Made by a program: the position numbers and the translations under genes
Origin: Fomitopsis serialis
Taxonomy: Eukaryota; Basidiomycota; Agaricomycetes; Polyporales; Fomitopsidaceae
Direction of reading: 5' to 3'
Length of the DNA: 64,000 nt
Assembly: GCF_022376445.1 (NCBI RefSeq)
Contig: NW_025954984.1
Span: 310,001-374,000, forward strand
In this document: positions 53,839-64,000 of the stretch, piece by piece
How the letters are laid out: every line of letters starts with the position of its first letter
How positions within the stretch are numbered: position 1 is the stretch's first letter
Notes under the pieces: generated by a model
Database searches by the model: none
What the model saw: the letters and a program-made list of their open reading frames with translations, nothing else
Told to the model about the DNA's origin: nothing

Positions 53839-56323
53839 TCACGGTCTTGATTTGAATATCCTTACAGCGAGCTTCGAGGACGCGCCGGCGACAGCGGTGT
53901 GCCACTCCTCCTCCGAAGAGACGATCCGCAGCGGCTCGGCCGCCTCGCTCGCGAGAATGGGCGTCGAGTTCGAGCGCACCCGGCCGCGCTCATGCGCTAG
54001 CCGCGCGCGCTCGCTGGCGGGGACGTAGCCGATGACGAAAGAATCAGGAAGCTCCACGCCTTCCTGCTTCGCGAACTTGCTCTGGATGCGCTCGCGCACG
54101 GCCAGGAACGGCGCCGTCTGCACCACGCGGACGAGCACGATGAGCGAGTCGTCGAGCATCGCCTTGATCGTGAGCGTGTCGGGGCCGGTCGGGCTGCCCA
54201 CAGAGGAGACAGCCCCGTGTGTCGCGGGGATGGGGCTGGCGGAAGAGACGGAGATGCGCGGGTTGGGGGAGTTCGGGGCGGACCATGGGAGGTGGAACTG
54301 CCCTGGCGGGCGGTCTTGGAATGGCTTAGGGAATCGCTCGGGCGCCACGACTTGTCTAGTCGGCTGCTGGTATTTGGAATGTTCAGAAAGATGGACGGCT
54401 GAATCTACAAAAGACGGTGCGCGCAGTGCAGGATCTACGGGGAGATGTCAACGCTCGCTTTCCCTGCAAGTGACCCGCATCGACTCACCATAAAAGTACG
54501 CGTCGATGACATCGTCCGGCTGTTCGTACTCATACACGTCGTCTGCGGAGATAGGGCCGCCCGAGAGCGCGCTTGGCGTTCTCCGCGACCCAGTGCTCTT
54601 CGAGCGCTTCACGCTCCCTCCATTCGAGGGGGCGACATCGCTCGCCTCGGCAACACCGCGTCCACCGAGAATCCCGACACCAACGAGTTCATCGTCGCGA
54701 CGGACGCGCGGTGGTCAAGGCCATGGCCCTGCGACGAGCCCTGCGAGTAGAGCGACCCAGACGAGTCCGTGTCCAGCGACAGACACGACTCGCGCGGGAG
54801 GCTCGTGGAGATGGTCGCGATGCTCGCCTCGGAGGCGACCGAGCTGCGCCAGCTCGAGACCCCAGAGATCTCCGAGAACATCGAGAGCGCGACGGACGAC
54901 GGCCGCGAGGAGCTGAGGATCGTGTGCCGGGGCGACTCCGCCACGCCGCCCTCGCCGTCGGCATCGGCGCCCTCCTCAGGGGTCGGCGAGAACACGACGC
55001 AGTTGCGGTTTGTCCGGTCCGGGCACGAATTGTTGCGTGCCCGCCGTATCGGCACGGCGCGCGGCGGCGAGCTCGCGCCGTTGGTGGAGAGACCGCCCAT
55101 GCCGGCCACAAGTTCCTGGTCCTCCGGGAGGGCCTGCAGGGCGGTGTGCCGTTCGTGGGCTTGGCCGGTCGTGGCCGCCTCGGCCGGCTGGCCGTCGGGC
55201 AGGAAGACGATAGGCATCTCGTCGAGGCCCATCTTCGACTCGTGCCTGCTTTGGCTTTGGCTGCGCTTGAAGCGCACGGACGATATCGAGCGGCGGCCGG
55301 TTGATGTCTCGTCGTCCGAGAACGATGCGTAGGGCTGCGGCGTGAGCGAGCCGCGATGGGAGATGGAGAACTGCATCGCTGTCGGCGTCGGCGTGACTGG
55401 GGATTGCGCTGGGGAGAGAGCACTCGTACTGGACGACGCAGTCGAATCGTATGGTGCGTGCCGTGGTTTAGCGTTCTTCGAGGGTGCCCGCGGGGATTGC
55501 GCCGTGGCATGGGTCGCGGCGGAGGGCGAAGGCGGCATCTGCGAGAGGTCGACGCTCGATGGAGAGAAGTACATGGACAGCGTGCTCGGTGCGAGCGAGG
55601 ACCGAGAGTACAGCGATACCTTGGGCTTCACGCCGTCGCTCGAAGCAGGACGCTGTGCCGCAATCTTGCGGTCGTGGTCCTTGTCCCTCCTCCAGTACCC
55701 AAAGAAGTCCCGTACGAGCCTCGTCTCCCTGAGCTCCTTGATCAGTGTCGGCACGTCTGGCCCCCACAGCGCCTCCATCATTGCCCTGAACTCTTTTCCT
55801 CGCTGGTCAATCGTGGCCTGGCTCGCCTTGAAGAAGGTGCCCTTCTTCGTGAGCTTCGGGACTACATCATGAATGTGTTTCGCGATGCTGCTCGCCTCCG
55901 GGCCGGGCGGCAGGCTCTCGAACGACGCCGCCTGGTCAGAGTGGATGTACACACCGTTCTTCTTCACGCCCTTGCCGCCGCGAGCCGCTGTCGCTTCTGA
56001 CGCGCCATCAGCGCGTACTCCGACTCGATGATCTCCTGGAACCACAGGCAGTCCTCCCACCGCCGCCAGATGTCGTACTCCGTGTTCATCGATCCCGATG
56101 ACTTGGACGACCTGCTCGACTTGTCATCTGGCAGTACCGAGGTGGTGATGGGGTAGATGCGCATGCCATAGCAGTAGCCGCTCCCTGGGGTCGTTGCTGT
56201 GAGAAACACAAGCCGGCGGTATGATAAGTGCAACACACCAAACTTTGTTGGGGGTAGTACGTCCACATCGAAGAGAACGGGCGGTGCTCGGCATACTGCA
56301 CGTTTGTAATTCTGCAACTCCAC
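53839..56323 (-). CDS. PX-domain protein with C-terminal PB1-like domain
   Basis: N-terminal part (56323-55985): FDVDVLPPT, then YCYGMRIYPITTS, YDIWRRWEDCLWFQEIIESE and MARQKRQRLA. This is a PX-like fold that binds phosphoinositides; the R-R-W-x-D-x-x-x-L core is the most telling part. After one missing base near 55,970-55,985 comes NGVYIHSDQAASFESLPPGP and a helical stretch (GTFFKASQATIDQRGKEFRA), then a long Ser/Pro-rich region with basic patches. A second slip (about 54,646-54,660) and an intron near 54,430-54,490 lead to a final segment with DTLTIKAMLDDSLIVLVRVV, VRERIQSKFAKQEGVELPD and a closing SSEEEWHTAVAGASSKLAVR. This looks like a PB1 domain: a basic first strand and an acidic OPCA-like (SEEEW) end. 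PX plus PB1 is the architecture of polarity and NADPH-oxidase scaffolds such as Bem1, but no SH3 domain is seen. The start at 56323 is uncertain. Confidence 0.6.
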
Positions 56324-58858
56324 AATCAGGACACTAGACGGCCGCGATCATGGGCGCGCGTGACGTACGTGCTGCACTGGAGGCCCACCGAGGGATCCGG
56401 TGCCAGGGCCCGCCTGCGATGAATGAGCCCGTGTATACGATGGAGAGCATCTGAGGCGCGCTCACCATGAAATCGCCAGCTAACGCAGACGGTATATTCA
56501 TCCCGGTGACGGAGAAGACGGAGGGCCCTGCAGAAGAGTGGGAGGTGGGACGAGGAGCCAGATTGGCAACCTGTAGATGGCTACTCGGAGAGCAGCCTGA
56601 GCCCTGCACTGTGGTATCTTGATCAGGACAAAGCCGGCAGAAGACCCACAGCCGGGTGACTCACCAGGGGAACGTGCGGCGGGGTTGGGTCAAAGACAAT
56701 AAGGAGGTATCGCGACGCCTCGCGGTCTCACCTGCGCACGCGCGCCCTGTGAGCGATGGTACACCGGGACAGCTGGGCGATGTACGTACGTTCGGCCCTG
56801 CGAGCTCGGGGGACGATGGGGCTGCCTGTTGGTGTGTCGCGACCTGGGCGCCGGCTGCGGAGAGAGGGGATATGGTACAGGGATCTGGCGCATGCCCGCT
56901 GCTTATTGTCTGTTGCTGGGAGTTCGATTTGGTGTATCATGACTTCCTGTTCTGGGCTAGCGCGAGGAATCACACGGCATCAGGATTCCGTGCAATCGAA
57001 TAATTATGGCAGGACATTTGCCCCTTGCGAGATCCCTTTCCGGGCGGGCGTGGCATCGATGTCGACGCTGGAGGCGGCTGCGCAGTGCGCCGGGCTGCGA
57101 GTCAGGGGCTGCGAGGACGGGGGCGCGTCGACGGGGGGCGTGTGCGCGCTGCCGCCGCGGTTCCCACCGACACATGCACGGCCCACGCAGGGTTCCGGGG
57201 CGCACGGTTGCCCCGGCGCCTGTTCCCCACATGCCATTCCCGGCGTCTCTGGCAACCCAAATTGGGGTGCCTGTCGCCATCGGAGATCGATTGGATCGGG
57301 GATATGCTCGGCTCGCGTGATGCGCCCGATCGCTCCCTATCGCCCGTTTCGCCGCGCATGCCCCAGCACCGCACCGACGTGCTCTGCTCCCGACCTCGCA
57401 TCCCCGGCAACAGCTCGTCGCCATCCTCCGCCTCCCGCAGTCACCGACTGCTACCACGTGTTATGGAGTGAGCGGCATCGCAGGCACAGCGACAGCCCGG
57501 CGGCGACGCGCGGGTGCACCATTCCGTAAGTGCGCCCACCGCCGTTCGGCAGCGCTCTCCTGTCCTCGGGCACCCCGAATCTTGTGGGATCATCCCCATC
57601 CGGACCACCCCTTGTATACAAGGTTGGCAGTTCGACAGCTGACACCGACGCTGAGCAGTGATGTCCTCCCCACTCCCAGCGTGCCTGTGAATGCTGACCA
57701 GCGCGGTCCCGAGCGGGCAGTGAAACTCCCAGGGCCGTCCTCGAGGATGTGGCCGGCCACATGAACGCCGACGCAAGTACGCGATGGTACAAACCCCACG
57801 ATCCTGGTGAACGCGTCCTTGATATAGCACGCAATCGGTGGTCAGATTGAGGTCAGCGACGCGAGCTCGTGTGTCAATGACATATGGTGACATAACCACC
57901 TGCGCTAGGCTCCCGGAGATCCCGCGAGCGCGACGCTCCGGTGAGATCGCAGACTTTGGCGTGACTGCCGGACAGACTCTCCAGCCCAGAAGTCCTGGCC
58001 TAGCGGGAGACTTCGTCGACAGGAATAGACTGGCCTCCGCGTGCATTCTCCCTCCTCATCGGTCAAGCGTAGGATCATCAGTGGGATCAAGGATCAGGAC
58101 GAATCCGCCCGAGACTTACCATATTTGTGGGCACGGTAGGTTTGCCCGGAGAGATGGAGCGTTCAGTAGCCACGCGCTCACGGGCTGCTTCTTTTTCATG
58201 ACCATCGACTCCACATCGGTTTCGAGAACGCGGTCAAGATTCGAGCGGCCGGCGCTGCGATCCTGATCTGAGTTCCCGAGCGCCGAAGGCCTCCGAAGAC
58301 AGCGTTCAGGTAGCGTAGGCTAGCGTACCAGGTTGATGTACCGTTGACGTTCTCCGGCCCTCTGTATCGCCACCGCATGTCAATACATATGCACGCAGTC
58401 AGGCACATTCCTCACTGATAGTGAATTTGAAGTCTGCCCATGAGGCGCTCACCATTGCACGACATGCTGGCGGGCAGCATGGCGACCTCGACGTCCGGTG
58501 GCGGCCTATTGTTTAATAAGTCTCCTGCCGCCCACGCAGGGAGCGCTATGGGCGCATCTAGCGCGTCCGAAACTTCGCGAAGTCGCGATGCGGCGCGAAA
58601 ACGACGAAGGCCGATGATGCGGCGATGTTCTCGACCGAAGCACGACGCCCCGCTGTAATGGAAGACTGGCGCAGGGACGCATTAGGTCATGACGAGGATG
58701 ATCCTCCGACGCAAAGGCATGCGATAAATGAGATAAATCCTTCCGGGATGCACGTACAAATACAGAGGCATAGAGGTTGAAACAGTGACGCCGATGAAAT
58801 GTTACAACAGTCGATACGTTGAAGGGACCGAAACTCACAATCATACACTCCACCGCGC
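56324..58858. other. GC-rich block without recognised gene
   Basis: About 2.5 kb, strongly GC-rich in 57,030-57,450. Overlapping open frames of 150-250 codons occur on both strands (56,756-57,529 plus; 57,441-58,046 minus), but they look like GC artefacts (Arg/Pro/Cys/His-rich, no motif). A minus frame at 56,334-56,609 could hold a 5' exon of the PX-PB1 gene. Confidence 0.35.
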
Positions 58859-60248
58859 TCAATCAACTTCAATCCCCAACACATCGCCCGGCGACGCCAG
58901 CAGCCTGTCCATTAACGCCTGCTGTCTCTCGCTCGCCCTCTGGCGCCCCTCCTTCAATCTCTCAATTCCGTTGCCAATGCTTTGTATCAACACCTGCGCG
59001 GGCACGCGCTCGCCCACGATCGCAGGCGCGGCCGCGCGCTCCCTGAGCTCCTCCACGTCCGCCGCGACCGCCTGGAGCGCGTCGCGCGTAACGATCACAT
59101 GCGCGAGGGCCTCCTTGCGGTAGCGGCCAATCTCCTTCAGGAGCGTGAGGTGCATCGTGCTCTTGCGGCGCGCGCTGCGGTTCCCGCCGAGGACCGTCCA
59201 CAGCTCGGAGAGCAGCTCCGCGTGCGCCTCGCTCAGCGCGACGCCCTCCCGCGCGCAGATCTCGTGGATGGTGAGCAGGTGCTCCTGGAGCCGCTCGAGG
59301 TTCGCGGCGCTGGCGGAGGCCTCGAGCAGTGCGCGGTGGGTCTCCTTGGCGAGCGTGTTCATCGCGTCTTCGAACGAGCGGAGGACGACCGTGTCAGTGT
59401 CGGTGCGAGACATGATACGCGACAGCGAGAGCTGCCCTTGTTCGTCGCAGCCTCGATGGTGCGCATCGCGTGTCGTTCACGGCTGTGATGCTGAGGGCGC
59501 ATGGTCAGCGTGTGCATGTCAAACACGCTGAACGGGACTCACCGATCCACGGCTCCGTTGATCTTCGCGCTAAGCTGTCAATCCTTCTCCCGTCTTCTTC
59601 GTTCCTCGACGAACTGTGTGAGGGCCTCCGCGAGGTGTCCGGCTCCGCAGGTCACTCACGCGCACTAGCGTAACGAGGTCGCGCGTGGCCATCTCCGATC
59701 CTTGAGCTTGAGGCCTATCGCGCCCGTGCCACGTTCGCAGTCATGATCCCCTCGAAGTGTCCTGCAGCTCGACAAGCTCGGTGAAGTTCGCTGACTGCGG
59801 GACTGCTGCGGGGGCGGGCGGCGCAGATCATGCTGGATGAGATGCCGGGGATGATGCACAAAGGGGAGAGACGAATCGGAACTTGTCCAGGACGTAGCCC
59901 GACAGAACCCCAGGCCACAACAAAGGCGAAGACCCCGAGTGGCTTCTTCAGCAGCCAGAAGGCGGTTGCCAGGACGTCCACGACGTAGGATACTGTGGCC
60001 GATGCGCCTGAAAGGAAAGCCCGCTGCACCTGCTCGCGGTCCACTAAGGCAGGTGTCTCTTCTTGCAACTGCACCGCGGGCGTCGCGGATCGTCGAGACG
60101 CCATGGAAGGCGTGAGGTTCGCCTTCTTGTGAGTCTTGCGTCTGCGGGTGGGCATTCGCACGCCGATAGGACTCGGCGACGCTGACTGAGTCCGCGACAA
60201 CCGCGCAACGTTTGTTCCTGGGACATCCTCCCATCCGCCGTCGTCCAT
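58859..60248 (-). CDS. Two-pass membrane protein with helical C-terminus, frame-broken
   Basis: Start taken at 60248 (MDDGGWEDVPGTNVARL). A basic N-terminal region (MPTRRRKTHKKANLTPS) precedes a hydrophobic stretch (ATVSYVVDVLATAFWLLKKP then LGVFAFVVAW), which together could be two membrane segments. In another frame this continues as LSGYVLDKFRFVSPLC and IIPGISSSMI, a second hydrophobic piece. After further slips come ANFTELVELQDTS, GIMTANVARARA and LAEALTQFVEE, then an intact 3' exon (59413-58859) that is almost wholly helical: EDAMNTLAKETHRALLEASA, LERLQEHLLTIHEICAREGV, WTVLGGNRSARRKSTMHLTL and a C-terminus ending GDVLGIEVD. I do not recognise the family. At least six frame slips occur between 59,430 and 59,930; one, in a GGGG run near 59,913, appears to be an extra base, unlike the others in the window. 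Confidence 0.5.
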
Positions 60249-61359
60249 GTTTTCAACCTGTACCACAACAGATGAGTGGTCAACTACCGAGTCAAGACGT
60301 GGATGTGCGCACCTTCATGGAATCAGACAGCTATATCCTTTGTGCCCCGGATGAGGCAGTGGTGAGGGCCGGTGAGGGTGTGGTGAAAGACACGAAGAAA
60401 GGAACGCGACAGACATGCTGAACAGGTCGAGTAAAGGTTACATGTGCGCATCGCGCGGAGCCACAGAAGGTCCACTGGCACGTGACATGTAGATTTCCTA
60501 CTCATGTGGCGGGGCTCTCTGAATGGTACCGTTCTTCGGACGCTCATGAATTTGAAGCTTGACGTGTCGATAGGACCAAAAGAAATTCTGTCCATCCCAG
60601 CCCTATCAATGCTTCTCATAGCACGCTGCACTTTGTACTTATAGTGATCCTATAAGGTCCAGCCTCAGGCTAGATGGATCCTCGTTCAATATTCAGTTAT
60701 AAGTGACGTCAACTGACACAAATCATCTCTATACTAGGAGATGGCAAAAGCTTACCTCTACGAAAGCCAACAGCCGATGAATTGGTCGAGTGTCGCTGTA
60801 CCGACTCAGGGGAGGTTTATAGCGTTGGTTCTCGGCTAAAGGAAGGGTGGATCTGAGATAGCGAAATTACTAGCGGCCCGCTAGCAGGTGCGGATCGATC
60901 TGTTCTGTCCGCCGCCATGACCTCCTATGCTCAACGGTCATATGGCGCCCCTGTAAGCAAGTCGCTTGTCTCACTACTGCCACCACGACGGCCTCACATA
61001 ACTTGCACGATCTCACGTCGAGCCCACTGACTTCGCCGTTCTTCACCATTCGGGAGAAGACCACGCTAACAGTCAAAAGTACGTCATGCCGCCTGCTTCC
61101 CATTCTTACCCCATTGATGAATGATGCTTAGGACCCCACATCGAGGCTACAATTAACAAACAGCGAAGTTCTATCGCGAATTTGAAGGTACGGCCAGCAT
61201 TTGCACACGACTGGTGATACCCCTGCGCACTGTAAGTACACGCATACTTATACTGCACGTTGTCTGTGACAGTCATCTTTGTCAATATCACGACAGTATG
61301 TCTAGCACGACCGTTCACATGTCAGCTGGGAGGGCCCTCGGTGTCCAGGAATCCTCTGC
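60249..61359. other. Divergent intergenic region
   Basis: 1.1 kb between divergent genes (minus membrane protein, plus F-box gene). Frames here are short and featureless. Promoters of both genes are expected; an upstream exon of the F-box gene near 61,200-61,310 is possible. Confidence 0.4.
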
Positions 61360-62932
61360 ATGGTCCTTCATCACTTTCACCCAGAACGATGGCTGGAGAC
61401 AGACGAACTTGTGATGGGCAAAGTCTCTCTCCACGAATTGCGGCGCACTCTGGCACGTATGGCTCGTGTCTCCAGTACCTTTTCTGGGCCGGCGCTGTGT
61501 GCACTGTGGTCCGTGATTGACGACTTCGAACCTTTGCTACGCCTGCTCGCGTGTCGTCGCATGGTGGCAGTCGAGAGCGACGATAGCGGCTCCGAGGACG
61601 AAGAGAGCAGGCCAGCCCCTGAGCTCGAAATCGATTTCCTGGACACCCGGCAGGTAAGCTCGCGAACGTACCATGCATTCAAACAGGCTCACGCGAAGAT
61701 GTACTCAGGTCCTCGAAGGGGATATCAGCCCTTCTGACTGGGAACGCTTCCAATACTATGCTGCACTAGTCCGAGTCTGCTTATACGACTACGATCCAAC
61801 GATTGACTCATCGGTCTACATGCAACTCTCTCTGCGTAACGGCAACAAGCCACTGCTGCCCAACCTGCGGTACTTGAAGTGGCAACAGCAGTCGTGTAAC
61901 GGCTCTGAGCTACTGTATATCATCGGGCCTTCCGTTCGGCGGCTAGAGTTCGACTACGCTTCGAAGGCATGGAGGTCCGGACGCGCTCGCAGACGCGACT
62001 ATGCGCTCAAGGCACTCTTGGACAGCGCGAGCAGTCGAGCGCCCAACGTAGAGGACCTACACATCTACGGCGTCCAGCACCGAACGCGCTCTCCGCGATA
62101 CGTGGCTGGACAAACCTCCAGCACGTGTACGTCCACCATGTCGTCGAGTTTGCTGCTCTCAAGATGCTCTCGTCCTTGGAGAGCCTCACGTCCTTACGGA
62201 TGGACATATCGCATCTCAGAGACACGGAGGAGACATGCGACGGTTTCGGGCGCCTCGAGTCGCTTACGGTAGAGGGCGATGAGTCCACCTCGAGTGGTTC
62301 TTTGAGGCGACTCATCTCCTTCGGCTCACCACCTTGACCGTCTTGCTAGGGGCGGAGGTCACAACGGAAGGATGTCGGCGCCGATTGGAGAATCTCCAGA
62401 TACATGTCAAGTACCCGCGCCTGGGTTCGTTGACGCTTCGGATTGCCTTCAAAGGCGAAGACATCCCGACCGTTCCCGAGATTATCCAACCCCTGTTCGT
62501 CATGAAGGATCTCGAGGCGTTTGACTTCGACTTCTCCTCAGCCGCTCATCTATCGGACACAGACGTCGAAGAGATCATCCGCCATTGGACAAACCTACGC
62601 TCCCTCCAGCTCGACCACATCTTCACAGCCATCGAGCCCACCGTACACAGTCTGGACATCATCGCGCGCGGCTGCCCACATCTTCAGGAGCTCGTCCTCC
62701 CCTCCGTCTGCCACGAGTCGTACATTCCCGAGAAGCCTTACGCCCCGCCGCACCACAACCTGCGGCGCATCATCTTCTACCGTGCCATGATCTCGGACAG
62801 GGCGCGGTTCACGAAGTACATGTTCCAGATTTTCCCGGACGTCGTCCCCTCGCTACCCTCGCTCTTCTACCGGCGTCCGTGCGAGGACTGGTGCCTCATT
62901 GTGGACAGCTTCCGGCCCGTCCACCCCATCTG
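61360..62932 (+). CDS. F-box/leucine-rich-repeat-like protein
   Basis: Exon 1 61360-61653, intron 61654-61708, then one long exon. Near the N-terminus HHFHPERW and LRRTLARMARVSSTFSGPAL then CALWSVIDDFEPLLRLL match the basidiomycete F-box pattern (helix, 'LARVCRxFxxPALDxLW'), the adaptor to Skp1 in SCF ubiquitin ligases. The rest is a run of leucine-rich-repeat-like units: LPNLRYLKWQ, VRRLEFDYASKAW, APNVEDLHIYGV, WTNLQHVYVHHV, LTSLRMDISHL, LGSLTLRIAFKGED, LEAFDFDFSSAAHLSDTDVE, WTNLRSLQLDHIF, CPHLQELVLPSV. It ends DWCLIVDSFRPVHPI at 62,932. Two single-base slips (62,070-62,078 and 62,284-62,288), both of the missing-base type, interrupt the long exon. Such genes are a large, fast-evolving family in Agaricomycetes and the substrate cannot be inferred. 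An additional upstream exon may exist. Confidence 0.7.
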
Positions 62933-63187
62933 ACCAGCGACCAAGCATCACGCCCATCGTGCTAATCGCAATCTTAACCATTTCAGCAGGGGCTCGACCC
63001 TGGCCCTGCTGCATCATGCACACAACACACTTCCCAGCACACATCGCAGCACACATTACTGATTGTAAATCGTGTATCTTCCGTTCCTGGACCGACAAGG
63101 CCCAGCCGCGCAATCGATGCGGCACCCATTCCACTCCTACAGACTCGACCTGCCAAAAAGATCCAGCGGCGGGCGTCCGAACGTCGG

Positions 63188-64000
63188 CTACAACAAAGAG
63201 AGACCGATCAGCTCCAGCACCCACACGGCACCATAGATGACGACGCACGGGTGGCGCGGCTTGTTACCCAGTATGCCCTCGATTTTCTCCACAATGGCAG
63301 GCGTCAGCTTCGGGATGACCTCGAGGGCCTTGAGGTTGTCGACGATCTGCTCGGGCTTGGAAGCGCCCAGGATACCGTGGACGTGTTCGGACTCCGGGCG
63401 ATCCACGCGAGCGCGAGATGCGAGACTTGCAGCCGAGGTCTAGCGTGGATAATAGTCCATGTTAGGGAACGTATGTAGTGTCAAAATGTGGGGGCGCACC
63501 TTTCTCGGCGACGTCGGCGAGGGCTTTGATTTTAGCGAGCATCGCCTGGCCTTCTGGCTCGCCGAGCGACTTCGCGCGGTCCTTGAGCCACTGCTCCTGT
63601 TCGCCGGCCAGACGGGAGTCCGGAGGGATACCGTTGTTATACTGCACGACGAAGGTCAGCATTCAATGTGCAAGAACACATCAATCGTACGAGTTACCTT
63701 GCCTGTGAGCAGACCACCGGCCAGTGCGGAGAAGACAGTCGTGCCCATACCATACTTGCTGTATATAGGACTGAAATTCGCAATGTGAGATAAACGTACA
63801 CCTTTGTGGCTTAATGTGCAGACTTACGCGTATTCGGCTTCGGGGCGGTCGCGGTGGAGCATACTGCGTGGGGTAGGTGGTCAATGCATATCACCATTCG
63901 TGAACCGTGATCAAACGTACTGATGCTCACACTGCTCCGCGACAGGGCCCATCAGACCGAGTTTTTCGGCAACGTCTGGACCAGCTTGATGAGCGGAGGG
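63188..64000 (-). CDS. Aldo-keto reductase, Kv-beta-like (3' half)
   Basis: The gene enters from the right edge, so the catalytic Tyr/Lys/His region is outside the window. Visible from 64000 downward: VAEKLGLMGPVAEQCEH, then MLHRDRPEAEY across an intron, SKYGMGTTVFSALAGGLLTG and KYNNGIPPDSRL, WLKDRAKSLGEPEGQAMLAK, then LALAWIARSPNTSTV and ILGASKPEQIVDNLKALEVI with PKLTPAIVEKIEGILGNKP. This is the C-terminal half of a fungal NADP(H) aldo-keto reductase of the voltage-gated-K+-channel beta-subunit/aryl-alcohol-dehydrogenase group; ILGASKPEQ contacts the NADP 2'-phosphate in this family. Two single-base slips occur near 63,421-63,430 and 63,369-63,378. The frame then reads on to 63188, and the real stop may be earlier. 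Confidence 0.85.

Noticed and set aside
56756..57529. 257-codon plus-strand frame as a secreted Cys-rich protein
   Set aside because: It has no signal peptide and lies in a GC-rich island where most frames on both strands stay open. The Cys and Pro content follows from base composition.
57441..58046. 201-codon minus-strand frame
   Set aside because: Same GC-driven openness; it overlaps an open plus-strand frame and has no domain features.
1..64000. Programmed ribosomal frameshifting or RNA editing as the cause of the -1 slips
   Set aside because: The sites share no slippery heptamer or downstream structure that I can see, occur in unrelated genes, and sit at varied short runs. Missing bases in the assembly explain them more simply.

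Overview
The window reads as nuclear DNA of a filamentous basidiomycete, most likely a wood-decay Agaricomycete (the order is inference). Evidence: genes packed on both strands, many introns of about 45-65 nt with GTRNGT donors and YAG acceptors, balanced GC, CT-rich leaders, and fungal families (neutral trehalase, Atg15, Atg22, Zn2Cys6 regulator, secreted sedolisin, alpha-arrestin). I recognised no tRNA, rRNA, CRISPR or virus.

Layout. 0-5 kb: a broken Ser/Pro-rich gene (+) and a tail-anchored coiled-coil protein (-). 5-10.3 kb: an accessory stretch with two gag-like fragments flanking a DUF7770-like gene and an aminoglycoside-phosphotransferase-fold kinase. 11-19.2 kb: a C2H2 zinc-finger gene and a full-length ABCC transporter (-). 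20.8-35 kb: conserved cell biology, namely neutral trehalase, Atg15 lipase, an MFS drug/polyamine transporter (-), MIC60 of MICOS and the vacuolar effluxer Atg22. 35-42.6 kb: a lysine-type methyltransferase, a peroxisomal/mitochondrial carrier, an alpha-arrestin and a Zn2Cys6 protein. 42.6-45.6 kb: no recognisable gene. 45.6-56.3 kb: an FG nucleoporin of the Nup58/Nup49 type, a secreted sedolisin, an Arp10-like actin-related protein and a PX-PB1 protein. 56.3-64 kb: a GC-rich gene-less block, a two-pass membrane/coiled-coil protein, an F-box/LRR protein and the 3' half of an aldo-keto reductase that runs off the window.

Many unrelated genes, including housekeeping ones, carry single-base frame slips. 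Nearly all go the same way (one base missing), often beside a short homopolymer, and the splice phases downstream agree with one missing base per slip. Trehalase, Atg15, Atg22 and the Arp10-like gene are intact. The simplest reading is uncorrected deletions in the assembly, not a window full of pseudogenes. I therefore give gene spans over the slips and state where they lie.

Biologically the most interesting points are: an array of four QT motifs, likely dynein-light-chain (LC8) docking sites, in the tail-anchored coiled-coil protein; 9-18 nt micro-exons, two of them inside catalytic or nucleotide-binding motifs; trehalase, Atg15 and Atg22, which act in starvation and vacuolar breakdown, lying within 14 kb; a spliced leader ORF overlapping the DUF7770 start; and a 729-nt intron in the carrier gene where others are about 55 nt.
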